A DNA stretch of 64,000 bases from an uncultured Bacteroidota bacterium (lineage in GTDB: Bacteria; Bacteroidota; Bacteroidia; Flavobacteriales; Flavobacteriaceae), in contig CABZJM010000004.1 in the NCBI GenBank assembly GCA_902526075.1, positions 1-64,000 of the forward strand, given 5' to 3'. Shown piece after piece: positions 18,960-27,872 of the stretch (position 1 is its first letter; each line of letters opens with the position of its first letter). Below the pieces are notes generated by a model. The model worked only from the letters and a program-made list of their open reading frames with translations. It searched no databases and was not told the DNA's origin. The position numbers were made by a program, and so were the translations under genes.

Positions 18960-21900
18960 CTATATTTTTACTCTGTTATCGTCGGAGTTTGTGTCGATTA
19001 ACTTATTGTATGGATCAACACCAACTTCCACGGGTTTTTTATCAAGGATAATTGAAAGCTTATTATTAATTGATGTTATTTTATGTTTTTTTAAATAAAG
19101 CTCATTGTCATCATTTTCTCCAAAAACTCCCACATCAATATAGTCCTCCAGGTAAACCGAATACTGAGGTTTTTTCATTTCTTCTGACTGGAAGTAAATT
19201 GAGTCTATTTCCCTATCCCCGTAAAACATTTTCCCTTTTTCATCATTTCTGTACTTACTAACGTTAAACTCTAAATCAAGTTGAAACTTTCCATTTTCCA
19301 GTTCTTTGGATTTAGCAGAAATAACCTTGTTTTCATACAAAGTTATTGTTTCAAACATGTCTTTAATTACATAACTAAGTGAATCAGGAGTTACCTTTTT
19401 TAACTCATTTACAAGTTCGATAGATGTTGTATATGGTGGCTCCTGAAACGCGGTTTTTTTAACATATGTAGAAAGAGCTTGGTTGAGGGTATTTTCGCCA
19501 ATATAATCACTTAGTGCATAAAATATAAGAGAGCCCTTTTGATAATGGATATATCCTTGTCCGTCATTATACATTAATGCATTCTCTCGTTTTCTTTCAA
19601 AAGTCCTGTCAGTAAGATACGTGTCTAGTGATCGCTTTAAAAACTTTCTCATTTTGTTTTTTCCATTTACACTTTCTATTATTTTAAGTGAAACATATTC
19701 GGATAAACTCTCAGACAGCATTGTTGACCCCAGCACGTCAGCCCCAATTACTTGGTGGGCCCACCATTGGTGAGCAATTTCATGCGCGGTTACATAAAAT
19801 GGGTAATCATTACCACCTTCTTCGGAATCATCAACATCTGCAATAAATCCTATAGTTTCGGAAAAAGGAATTGTATTTGGAAATGACTGTGCAAATGTTC
19901 CTGCTGTTCTTGGAAATTCAATAATTCTTGCCTGTTTGTGTTGATATGGGCTGAAGTTTTCTGAACAATACTCTAGAGCGGCCTTCATGCCTTTCATCAT
20001 TCTGTCGAGGTTATATTCGTGTCCTTTATGATAATAAATTTCAAGATTCACATCTCTCCACTTGTCTTTTAGAACCTCATATCTTGCAGAATTAAATGCG
20101 TAAAAATTTAAAATTTTACTATCCATCTTGTAATGAAAATATCTTCTGTCATTTTCTATCCACTCTTTTTGAAGGTAGCCAGGAGCGATTGCAATTTGAT
20201 CTTTAGAGGTGCTTACAACAGCCTCAAAGTCAATCCAGTCAGAATCTCTAGAAATGTATGTGTTGCCTAGTGCTGTAGAATCTGATGGATGAGGCTTTAG
20301 TTCATTGGGTGGAAGGCCGTATTTTTCCCTTGTCTTATCATCTCTCAACTCGCCTCCACTATATCCAAGGGAAGGAAATAATGTAAAATTGTTAATGAAA
20401 GTACCATTATAAACAACAGAAGAGTTATTTCGTAGTGTCGTGTTAGGCTTGTTTTTCACAGTAAAAGCTAAGCTCAGTGAATCTCCAGGTTTTAGAGGTT
20501 TTTCTAACTTATAAATATCAAAATTATAGACAGTGTCTTCTAAAACCAGTGTATTGGCATTATCAAACTTAAATGTATTAATTGCGCTGTTATGATCTAA
20601 GAATATACTGTCAATCGATTTCGAGCTTTTGTTTACCATGGTGTATTTTCCGGAGGCACTAATGTCCCTTGTGTTTGGGAAAATATCAACATTAACATTT
20701 ACAGAGACAATTCTTGGTTGGGCATAATTTTCAAATTTCTTATATTTTTTCTCCCATTCAACAGTCTCAATTTCACTTTCTTTAGATGACTTTCGAATAT
20801 TTAAAATATTATTTACATAATAAATATATCCACCGATTGAAATAAAAAGAATTGTAAAAACAGAGATAAAAAAAGGAATAACACCTCTGAACCTGTTTTT
20901 AGCAATTTTGAATTTTTCAACTGCGCTTGAAACATACCCACGATTATAAAATAAAAGAGTAAGAATGTAGAACACAACACCTAAGCACAACCAATAAAAC
21001 TTATATATGTAGTATCTGTTTAAGCCAGAACCATATCCATTCATATCAGAATATGAAAAACCAGGACCTTGACTGTATTTAAAAATTGCCTGTTCAATTC
21101 CTGCTAAGTTTGTAAGAGGAATCCCTATGAAAAGAACAATCATTACAAACAGTCCCAGGAATGGGTTTGGTATTAAAGCTTGTATCAGGAAAGATAAAAG
21201 CGCCCAAATTATATAATAGATAAGGTTAAGTGCAATTAGCTCATGTAGATATAAGCCTATTTGAAAGTCATAGTATCCTTGAAAGGTTTGAAAAATGACA
21301 CCTGAAACCATGACAAGGGATAATAACACTATTTGCATTTTCACTATGGCTAAAAACTTTGACCCATACAAAACCCAAATAGGGGCAGGAGTAGTATCAA
21401 TAAGCTGGCTAATGTTTGATATTCTTGACCTGTGAATTAAAAGGCCTGCGTATAAAAAGGTACAAATGTTTATTGCTAGAGTGAATGAGTTTCCCACCTG
21501 TAATATTCTCCAGGTTCTTGGCAGTGTTGCAGTTCCAAAAATATTACCAAGCTCAAAAAGACCTATTAGCTGAATTAATAATCCAACTAAAACAATTGAA
21601 ATAAATGGCCAGCTTTTAATTATATACAAGAAGTCAACGTTTGAGAGCTTCCATAATAAGCTTAGTTTCGTACTCTTGGAAAAACTCAGATTGACTTTGG
21701 GAAGCAATATTTTGGTTATTCCACCAAAATTAGACTTGATAAATCTAGTTGAATTTTTTTTACCAAATGAAAACGAAAATGCGTTTTGACTAAACGAAAA
21801 CAATTTATATATGCCAGCAAAAATAAAGGATGCAATACTCATCCAGATGAGCCTGTTGTAGACTACAATTTCTTTAATTGGAATATATAACTCGTTTTGT

Positions 21901-22592
21901 TCAGCTACTGTCCAATACCTTGTATAGTAATCTAAGGCCATATCTCCAAAAGGATCTAGTAGTGCAGAAATAAGCCTGTTCTCCTGCTCTTGACCAAAGC
22001 TGACTAGGAACCCTTGAAGAATTAAGATTATAATTACAAATATAAATCCTGCAGAAATATTTCTTGTGAATGTAACAATTCCAAAGACAATTGCTCCGGT
22101 GAAAATCATGTTTGGAATTATATATATTACATATATGTCAAGGTATGGCTTTAGCTCAAATTCTGTTAACAGGTCAGGGTTAACCCCTGGTAAATTAAAC
22201 CCACAAGCAATTCCCAAACCAATTGTAAAAACAATAATATTAACTATCAGTAATCCGCTTAAAAACTTAGCCAATAAGTATTCTAGCTTTGTAAAGGGAT
22301 ACGAATATAATATGCTGTACATATTGCTCTTAAAGTCTCTATACACAGAAACCCCTATAATTGAAGGGTATAAGAAAATAACCAGAGTACTAACGGCACC
22401 AAACAAGCCACCTAATGCATATGGTGAGTTCACTATAAGTGAAGATCCAACTGTTACAGTAACCGCGTCAAATATACCAGCTGCGGACCCCGAAATCATA
22501 AGGGAGATGAAGAAGAAAATAAGGCAGTAAATATAAAATGCAGGCCTGTAAATCCAATACCTTATCTCATTAATAAAAATATTTTTAAACAT
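18960..22592 (-). CDS. ABC-2 type permease fused to M1 peptidase domain
   Basis: Protein of 1210 residues in one uninterrupted frame. Residues about 1-590 contain two sets of roughly six membrane segments, as in ABC-2 permeases. From about 640 onward is an exposed M1 peptidase module with HEIAHQWWAH and the downstream SESLSEY; the third ligand Glu lies 19 residues after the second His, one more than the canonical 18. The partner ATPase starts 8 bp upstream on the same strand, so the two form one operon and one transporter. Such permease/M1 fusions occur in Bacteroidota, but their substrate is unknown. A peptide export or processing role is inference. Confidence 0.88.
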   Translation of the reverse strand: MFKNIFINEIRYWIYRPAFYIYCLIFFFISLMISGSAAGIFDAVTVTVGSSLIVNSPYALGGLFGAVSTLVIFLYPSIIGVSVYRDFKSNMYSILYSYPFTKLEYLLAKFLSGLLIVNIIVFTIGLGIACGFNLPGVNPDLLTEFELKPYLDIYVIYIIPNMIFTGAIVFGIVTFTRNISAGFIFVIIILILQGFLVSFGQEQENRLISALLDPFGDMALDYYTRYWTVAEQNELYIPIKEIVVYNRLIWMSIASFIFAGIYKLFSFSQNAFSFSFGKKNSTRFIKSNFGGITKILLPKVNLSFSKSTKLSLLWKLSNVDFLYIIKSWPFISIVLVGLLIQLIGLFELGNIFGTATLPRTWRILQVGNSFTLAINICTFLYAGLLIHRSRISNISQLIDTTPAPIWVLYGSKFLAIVKMQIVLLSLVMVSGVIFQTFQGYYDFQIGLYLHELIALNLIYYIIWALLSFLIQALIPNPFLGLFVMIVLFIGIPLTNLAGIEQAIFKYSQGPGFSYSDMNGYGSGLNRYYIYKFYWLCLGVVFYILTLLFYNRGYVSSAVEKFKIAKNRFRGVIPFFISVFTILFISIGGYIYYVNNILNIRKSSKESEIETVEWEKKYKKFENYAQPRIVSVNVNVDIFPNTRDISASGKYTMVNKSSKSIDSIFLDHNSAINTFKFDNANTLVLEDTVYNFDIYKLEKPLKPGDSLSLAFTVKNKPNTTLRNNSSVVYNGTFINNFTLFPSLGYSGGELRDDKTREKYGLPPNELKPHPSDSTALGNTYISRDSDWIDFEAVVSTSKDQIAIAPGYLQKEWIENDRRYFHYKMDSKILNFYAFNSARYEVLKDKWRDVNLEIYYHKGHEYNLDRMMKGMKAALEYCSENFSPYQHKQARIIEFPRTAGTFAQSFPNTIPFSETIGFIADVDDSEEGGNDYPFYVTAHEIAHQWWAHQVIGADVLGSTMLSESLSEYVSLKIIESVNGKNKMRKFLKRSLDTYLTDRTFERKRENALMYNDGQGYIHYQKGSLIFYALSDYIGENTLNQALSTYVKKTAFQEPPYTTSIELVNELKKVTPDSLSYVIKDMFETITLYENKVISAKSKELENGKFQLDLEFNVSKYRNDEKGKMFYGDREIDSIYFQSEEMKKPQYSVYLEDYIDVGVFGENDDNELYLKKHKITSINNKLSIILDKKPVEVGVDPYNKLIDTNSDDNRVKI

Positions 22593-22599
22593 GAGTAGA

Positions 22600-23481
22600 T
22601 TAATTAGTATTATCTTCTTTTAGTGCAATAAAATAAACATCGTCTAGCTGAGGCTCTGCTTTTTTGAACCCAACAGCTGGTCTTTTTTCAGAAAAAACCC
22701 TAACATTAATGGAGTTATCCACATTATAATTAGATGAAAGAACATTATATTTTTTCTCAAACTTTTCTAAATCACTTCTTTTAACAGATTTAGTCCATAT
22801 TTTACCAACAATCTCTTTAGTTGACTTTGCAGGTTTAACATGCCTTAATATCTTTCCGCCATTCATTATCGCCATATCATTACAAAGCTCCTTTACATCT
22901 TCAACTATATGCGTAGAAAAAATAACTGTACAATTTGTCCCAACCTCTCTAAGAACATTTAAAAACCTTTGCCTTTCAGCAGGGTCTAACCCAGCTGTAG
23001 GTTCATCCACAATTATAAGTTTAGGGTTGTTTAGTAATAGTTGAGCAATTCCAAACCTTTGCTTCATACCACCAGAGTATCCGTCTACATTTTTATTCCT
23101 TACATCATAAAGATTTGTTATTTCTAGTAGTTCTTGAACCAACGCCTTTCTTTCTTCTTTATTTTGAATCCCTTTTAATGAAGCTAAGTAATTCAGAAGC
23201 TGTTCAGCAGACATCTTAGGATAAACACCAAAAGATTGTGGAAGATATCCTAGCACCTTTCTTAGTGACAGTTTATCATTAAGAACATCAATTTCATTAA
23301 AATGTATTTTACCTTCGTCAGGGGATTGTATCGTGGCAATTGTTCTCATTAAGGTGGATTTTCCTGCACCATTTGGTCCCAGTAAGCCAAACATTCCGAC
23401 ACCAATTCTTAAGTTAACATTGTCAAGAGCTTTTACTTTGTTAGAATATGTTTTTGTTAGGTTTTTTACAATTAATTCCAT
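22600..23481 (-). CDS. ABC transporter ATP-binding protein
   Basis: ATPase subunit of 293 residues for the neighbouring permease/M1 fusion. It has Walker A GPNGAGKST, a Q-loop (LGYLPQSFG), the signature YSGGMKQRFG, Walker B LIIVDEPTAGLD and the H-loop in FSTHIVEDV. An extra C-terminal domain of about 80 residues follows, as in drug- or peptide-type ABC-2 ATPases. First gene of the operon; the upstream 460 bp gap is extremely AT-rich and must hold its promoter. Confidence 0.93.
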   Translation of the reverse strand: MELIVKNLTKTYSNKVKALDNVNLRIGVGMFGLLGPNGAGKSTLMRTIATIQSPDEGKIHFNEIDVLNDKLSLRKVLGYLPQSFGVYPKMSAEQLLNYLASLKGIQNKEERKALVQELLEITNLYDVRNKNVDGYSGGMKQRFGIAQLLLNNPKLIIVDEPTAGLDPAERQRFLNVLREVGTNCTVIFSTHIVEDVKELCNDMAIMNGGKILRHVKPAKSTKEIVGKIWTKSVKRSDLEKFEKKYNVLSSNYNVDNSINVRVFSEKRPAVGFKKAEPQLDDVYFIALKEDNTN

Positions 23482-23941
23482 AAAAGATTATTTATAAGAC
23501 AAACAATTTAATTAATTAGTTCTTAAAGTTTAACTTTTTTATTTTTTTTAACACATTTGTGCATTCCTGCTAAATGAGATAGTTAATGCTAAAAGCATAA
23601 GTATTTTTTAATAATTTATTAAATAAATAGTTAATTTTATAAGAATATAATATAAATTAATATTCATATAAGCAAGTCATTTTTTCTAAAAATTATTAAT
23701 TTTTCTCTATTTTTTTATTAAAATTGATGAAAAAAACATCAAAATTGGTTAAAAATGATCTTTTTTATTTAAAAATACTTAATTATTGAATTCATAATTT
23801 TTATATAAATTATTATTAGTAAATTTTAAGTATTTTTATCACATTTTTTAATCATTTTGAGTATATTTTATTCAATTTTAGTAGTTTTTTGTTGTTTTTT
23901 GGCTAAAAAGTCATCAATTTTGATATTATTAAATATTTAAT
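23482..23941. other. 460 bp extremely AT-rich divergent spacer
   Basis: Only gap above 300 bp in the window. It lies between the inverted ABC module and accB, is composed almost entirely of A and T, and has no ORF with coding character on either strand. It must carry divergent promoters for the ATPase and for accB-accC, but no exact TAnnTTTG element with good spacing stands out. It contains a spaced inverted repeat (separate entry). No DnaA-box cluster was seen. Confidence 0.7.
23771..23837. repeat. 12-bp inverted repeat in AT-rich spacer
   Basis: Arms AAAAATACTTAA (23771-23782) and TTAAGTATTTTT (23826-23837) are perfectly complementary, 43 bp apart. It could be an operator-like site, but in such AT-rich sequence chance is a serious alternative. 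Confidence 0.4.
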
Positions 23942-24415
23942 ATGAAGTTAAAAGAAATTCAAAATCTAATTAAATTTGTTGCAAAATCTGGTGCTAATGA
24001 AGTTAGCGTAGAGATGGAGGATGTAAAAATTACTATTAAAACATCCTCTGAAACACCCCCAATTGTTGTGCAAGAGCCAATTGTTGTTCCCCAACAACCT
24101 ATCTCGCCAGTTTCTATTCCAACACACGATACTATTGACCCAACACCTAAAACCCAAGCAGATGATGTATCTAATCTTATTACTATTACATCTCCAATAA
24201 TAGGAACATTTTACAGAAAACCTTCACCTGACAAACCTACATTCGTCGAAGTAGGAGATACAATTTCCGAAGGCACCGTACTATGTGTTATAGAAGCCAT
24301 GAAATTATTTAATGATATTGAGTCTGAGATCTCAGGTAAAATTGTAAAAATTTTAGTTGATGACTCAAGCCCTGTTGAATTTGATCAACCTCTTTTTTTA
24401 GTTGACCCCTCTTAA
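23942..24415 (+). CDS. accB: Acetyl-CoA carboxylase biotin carboxyl carrier protein
   Basis: BCCP subunit of acetyl-CoA carboxylase, 157 residues. The N-terminal dimerisation part (LKEIQNLIKFVAKSGANEV) is joined by a Pro-rich linker to the biotinyl domain, whose biotinylated Lys is in EAMKLFND. It carries the carboxyl group from AccC to the carboxyltransferase for malonyl-CoA formation. It begins an operon with accC 14 bp downstream. Confidence 0.95.
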   Translation: MKLKEIQNLIKFVAKSGANEVSVEMEDVKITIKTSSETPPIVVQEPIVVPQQPISPVSIPTHDTIDPTPKTQADDVSNLITITSPIIGTFYRKPSPDKPTFVEVGDTISEGTVLCVIEAMKLFNDIESEISGKIVKILVDDSSPVEFDQPLFLVDPS

Positions 24416-24429
24416 ATAAATAACCCAAT

Positions 24430-25770
24430 ATGTTTAAAAAGATTTTAATAGCCAACAGAGGTGAAATTGCTTTACGTGTCATAAGAACCTGTAAAGAGAT
24501 GGGTATTCAAACAGTTGCTGTTTATTCAACGGCAGACGCTGAAAGTATTCATGTCAAATTTGCAGATGAAGCCGTTTGTATTGGGCCTGCCCCAAGTTCT
24601 GAATCTTATCTTCGGATTTCAAATATAATTGCAGCAGCAGAAATCACAAATGCCGATGCTATTCATCCAGGCTATGGGTTTCTTTCAGAAAATGCTAAGT
24701 TTTCTAAGATTTGTGAAGAACATAATATAAAGTTTATAGGTGCTTCTCCCAGTATGATTAACAAAATGGGTGATAAAGCTACTGCTAAAGCAACTATGAT
24801 AGAGGCTGGTGTTCCTTGTGTACCCGGAAGTGAAGGAATTATTGAATCATTCAATCATTGTACGAAGCTTGCTAAGAAAGTTGGATACCCGGTTATGTTG
24901 AAAGCTAGTGCAGGTGGAGGAGGAAAAGGAATGCGTGCTGTTTGGAAAGAAGATCAGCTTGAAGATGCTTGGAATTCTGCTCGAGTTGAGTCCAAGGCAG
25001 CATTTGCAAATGATGATATGTACATGGAAAAACTAATTGAAGAGCCCCGTCATATTGAAATCCAGATTGTTGGTGACTCTAAGGGAAAGGCCTGTCATTT
25101 ATCCGAAAGAGATTGCTCAATTCAAAGAAGACATCAAAAATTAACTGAGGAAGTTCCGTCTCCATTTATGACAGATAAATTAAGGGAAAAAATGGGCGCA
25201 GCTGCTGTTAAGGCTGCAGAATATATAAAATATGAAGGAGTAGGTACAGTGGAGTTTTTGGTTGATAAAAATAGAAAGTTTTATTTCATGGAAATGAATA
25301 CTAGAATTCAAGTAGAACACCCGATTACTGAACAGGTTATTGATTATGATTTAATAAGAGAACAAATTATGGTGGCTTCTGGAGAAAAAATTTCTGGTAA
25401 AAATTACATACCCAAATTACACTCAATCGAGTGTAGAATAAACGCAGAAGATCCACATCATGATTTTAGACCATCTCCAGGTAAGATTACAAACCTTCAT
25501 TTACCAGGTGGGCATGGAGTAAGAATTGATACCCATGTTTATTCTGGTTATACAATTCCGCCAAATTACGATTCTATGATCGCTAAATTAATTACAACCG
25601 CACAGACGAGAGAAGAGGCCATAAATAAAATGAAAAGAGCACTTGATGAGTTTGTTATTGAAGGAATAAAAACCACAATTCCATTTCACAGAAAATTAAT
25701 GGATAGTCAGCCTTATATCGAAGGCAACTACACTACTATGTTTATGGAAGATTTTTCAATGGAAGATTGA
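24430..25770 (+). CDS. accC: Acetyl-CoA carboxylase biotin carboxylase subunit
   Basis: Biotin carboxylase, 446 residues, ATP-grasp enzyme that carboxylates BCCP-bound biotin. It has the N-terminal [15 protein letters not shown], the ATP-binding glycine-rich [12 protein letters not shown], the [13 protein letters not shown] stretch and the [13 protein letters not shown] catalytic region. It is cotranscribed with accB, and the FAD oxidoreductase follows after 1 bp. Confidence 0.97.
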   Translation: MFKKILIANRGEIALRVIRTCKEMGIQTVAVYSTADAESIHVKFADEAVCIGPAPSSESYLRISNIIAAAEITNADAIHPGYGFLSENAKFSKICEEHNIKFIGASPSMINKMGDKATAKATMIEAGVPCVPGSEGIIESFNHCTKLAKKVGYPVMLKASAGGGGKGMRAVWKEDQLEDAWNSARVESKAAFANDDMYMEKLIEEPRHIEIQIVGDSKGKACHLSERDCSIQRRHQKLTEEVPSPFMTDKLREKMGAAAVKAAEYIKYEGVGTVEFLVDKNRKFYFMEMNTRIQVEHPITEQVIDYDLIREQIMVASGEKISGKNYIPKLHSIECRINAEDPHHDFRPSPGKITNLHLPGGHGVRIDTHVYSGYTIPPNYDSMIAKLITTAQTREEAINKMKRALDEFVIEGIKTTIPFHRKLMDSQPYIEGNYTTMFMEDFSMED

Positions 25771-25771
25771 T

Positions 25772-27307
25772 ATGAAGAAAATAGTTGTTGTTGGTTCAGG
25801 AATAAATGGTTTGGTGGCAGCTAATTACTTGGCCAAAAACAATTTTCATGTTACAATAATTGAAAAGAAAAATACAGTTGGTGGAGCTTGCGTTAAAGAT
25901 ACTGCTGTAATTAACGGAAAAGACATCAATTACGCCCATGGTGCTACCGTACTTGGGATGATGCAAAAATTTGTTTTCGAAGAAACAGGGCTAGCTAACC
26001 ATGTAAAAACGTATTTTCCAAAAGAACCAAAAATTGTGTATTTCAATGATTCAGACAGCGCTACAAGAATTTTTCAAGACACGAACGATTTATGTTCTGA
26101 ATTAGAAGAAAAGTGGAATGAAAAAGGAAACGTCAGATTATTTAGAGCTGATGAAAATAAAGTAATAGATTATTTGCAGGGTCTTTACAGAAACGGCTTA
26201 ACACCTAGTCTTGAGTCAGCAAGGGAATACTTAGGAGATTATTTAACCAAGCTTTGGGTAGAGGGGTCAGCCTATGATCTGTTGAATCACTATTTTACTT
26301 CTGAAAAAACAAAATTATACATGGGAATGACAGTGATTGAAAGTGGGCCAACTTCATTATATGAACAAGGTTCAGCCATTAACATCCCACTGATGGATTC
26401 AGGATCAATTTTCAATGGCTATTGGGGTTTTGTTAAAGAAGGGATTTGGAAAATTACTGAGAAACTCTCAAAAATAAATTTAGATGTTGGAGTTGATTTG
26501 ATGCTATCAACTGAAATCAAACAAATTGATACTTCAAACAATTTAATCTATTATGTAAAGGATAAAAACGAAAAGAAAATACATTACGATTACATCTTCT
26601 TTGCCACTGATCCGATCACCCCTTCAAAGATTTTAGAAGACAATTCACTTACAATTGGACTTGAAAAAAAAGATTGGATCGGAACAAGTGGAAAAATCAC
26701 CTTATTTTTTAAAAAGCCTCTCAAATGGAAGTATACTGACAAAAAAAACAATTATGATACATCATTCAGATTTATATTTTCTAATCAAAGCTTAAAAGAA
26801 TTTGAAAAAAACAGTCAAGACTCTAAAAAAGGGCTTAAAGATTATATTCCAGGCTATATTCAAATTTATCCTGAAGGAGCAGCACAAAGAAAAATGGGTA
26901 ATGTTGAAAAATTTGACAAAGTAATTTTATTTACAAAGAATTTTTCATTTGAAAATAGAAGTGAAGATCTTAATGATATAAAAAATAATATTATTTCAAG
27001 TTTTTTAAAATTTATTAAAAACCCTGAAGACCTAATTGACTCAAAATTTATAACTCCAAAAGATCTAAATGAAATTTTTCTATTTCCAAAGGGAAACATT
27101 GACCATCTGTCGCTTTCAACTAATCAAAACTTTGATAAGCGTAGCTTATCCAGCGAACCTAATGACAAATTTTATAGATACTCGGATTATAACAATATAT
27201 ATTATTGCGGAGCTGGGTCTTTCCCTTGCGGAAGTGTAGCGGGTACACCAGGCTATATGTCCACTAAGCAGTTTTTAAATGAAGAGCCAAAAGCGACTAA
27301 TGCATAA
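25772..27307 (+). CDS. FAD-dependent oxidoreductase of the CrtI/PYROXD2-like group
   Basis: Flavoprotein of 511 residues with an N-terminal Rossmann dinucleotide motif (VVVGSGINGLVAANYLA) followed by EKKNTVGGAC, and a C-terminal FAD-binding region ending NIYYCGAGSFPCGSVAG, where the GAG..P.G motif of phytoene-desaturase-like oxidases is seen. Members act on isoprenoid, amino-oxidase-type or unknown substrates; no carotenoid genes neighbour it, so a carotenoid role is not supported. It starts 1 bp after the accC stop and is probably translationally coupled. Confidence 0.82.
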   Translation: MKKIVVVGSGINGLVAANYLAKNNFHVTIIEKKNTVGGACVKDTAVINGKDINYAHGATVLGMMQKFVFEETGLANHVKTYFPKEPKIVYFNDSDSATRIFQDTNDLCSELEEKWNEKGNVRLFRADENKVIDYLQGLYRNGLTPSLESAREYLGDYLTKLWVEGSAYDLLNHYFTSEKTKLYMGMTVIESGPTSLYEQGSAINIPLMDSGSIFNGYWGFVKEGIWKITEKLSKINLDVGVDLMLSTEIKQIDTSNNLIYYVKDKNEKKIHYDYIFFATDPITPSKILEDNSLTIGLEKKDWIGTSGKITLFFKKPLKWKYTDKKNNYDTSFRFIFSNQSLKEFEKNSQDSKKGLKDYIPGYIQIYPEGAAQRKMGNVEKFDKVILFTKNFSFENRSEDLNDIKNNIISSFLKFIKNPEDLIDSKFITPKDLNEIFLFPKGNIDHLSLSTNQNFDKRSLSSEPNDKFYRYSDYNNIYYCGAGSFPCGSVAGTPGYMSTKQFLNEEPKATNA

Positions 27308-27326
27308 AAGTTTTTATATTGACAGC

Positions 27327-27851
27327 ATGAAAAAAAAATTAATTCCAGCTCTTCTGTTTTTTTTACTATTTTTTTCAGAAGAACTTTTAATTGCCCAGAC
27401 AGACGGAGCATCTTTTACCATTTATTTAATTAGACACTCAGAAAAAGACCTTTTGTCTGAAAATCAATTGGACCCACCTCTAACAACATGTGGAATAGAA
27501 AGATCTGAGCATTTGGCCTCATATTTTGAAGACATGAATATTAAAAACGTTTACAGTACAAATTATTTAAGAACAATAAAAACAGCCACGCCAACAGCTT
27601 CTTCAAAAAAAGTAACCATACAATATTATGACTCAAGTAATTTAAAGCTTTTTTCTGAACAACTTTTAAATTCAAAACAAAACAGCATAGTTGTTGGTCA
27701 TAGTAATACAACCCCAATATTAGCTGGATTATTAACCGGAAAGGATATGAAACCTTTCAATGAAAACATATACAACAGGATATACAAAGTTATTATTAGT
27801 CAAAATAATAAGAAACTATTTGTATTTAAGACATCTTTTGATTGTAATTAA
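27327..27851 (+). CDS. Secreted histidine phosphatase (phosphoglycerate mutase-like)
   Basis: Protein of about 174 residues with a signal peptide (MKKKLIPALLFFLLFFSEE) and a SixA/phosphoglycerate-mutase-like fold. The phosphorylated His is in LIRHSEKD; the second catalytic His is in VVGHSNTTP. The track start is 16 codons upstream and would overlap the preceding gene; the ATG at 27327 opens the signal peptide. Likely a periplasmic phosphatase; substrate unknown. The next gene follows 21 bp later. Confidence 0.85.
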   Translation: MKKKLIPALLFFLLFFSEELLIAQTDGASFTIYLIRHSEKDLLSENQLDPPLTTCGIERSEHLASYFEDMNIKNVYSTNYLRTIKTATPTASSKKVTIQYYDSSNLKLFSEQLLNSKQNSIVVGHSNTTPILAGLLTGKDMKPFNENIYNRIYKVIISQNNKKLFVFKTSFDCN

Positions 27852-27872
27852 TAATATATTGTATTCACCTTT

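Noticed and set aside
18960-22592. ABC/M1 fusion as an assembly or frameshift artefact
   Set aside because: The frame is open for 1210 codons, both halves are complete and the partner ATPase fits; such fusions are known in the phylum.
23482-23941. AT-rich spacer as a replication origin
   Set aside because: No DnaA-box cluster, no dnaA/dnaN/gidA neighbours.
25772-27307. Phytoene desaturase (carotenoid synthesis)
   Set aside because: The sequence shows only the general FAD-oxidoreductase fold, and no crtB or other carotenoid gene is near.
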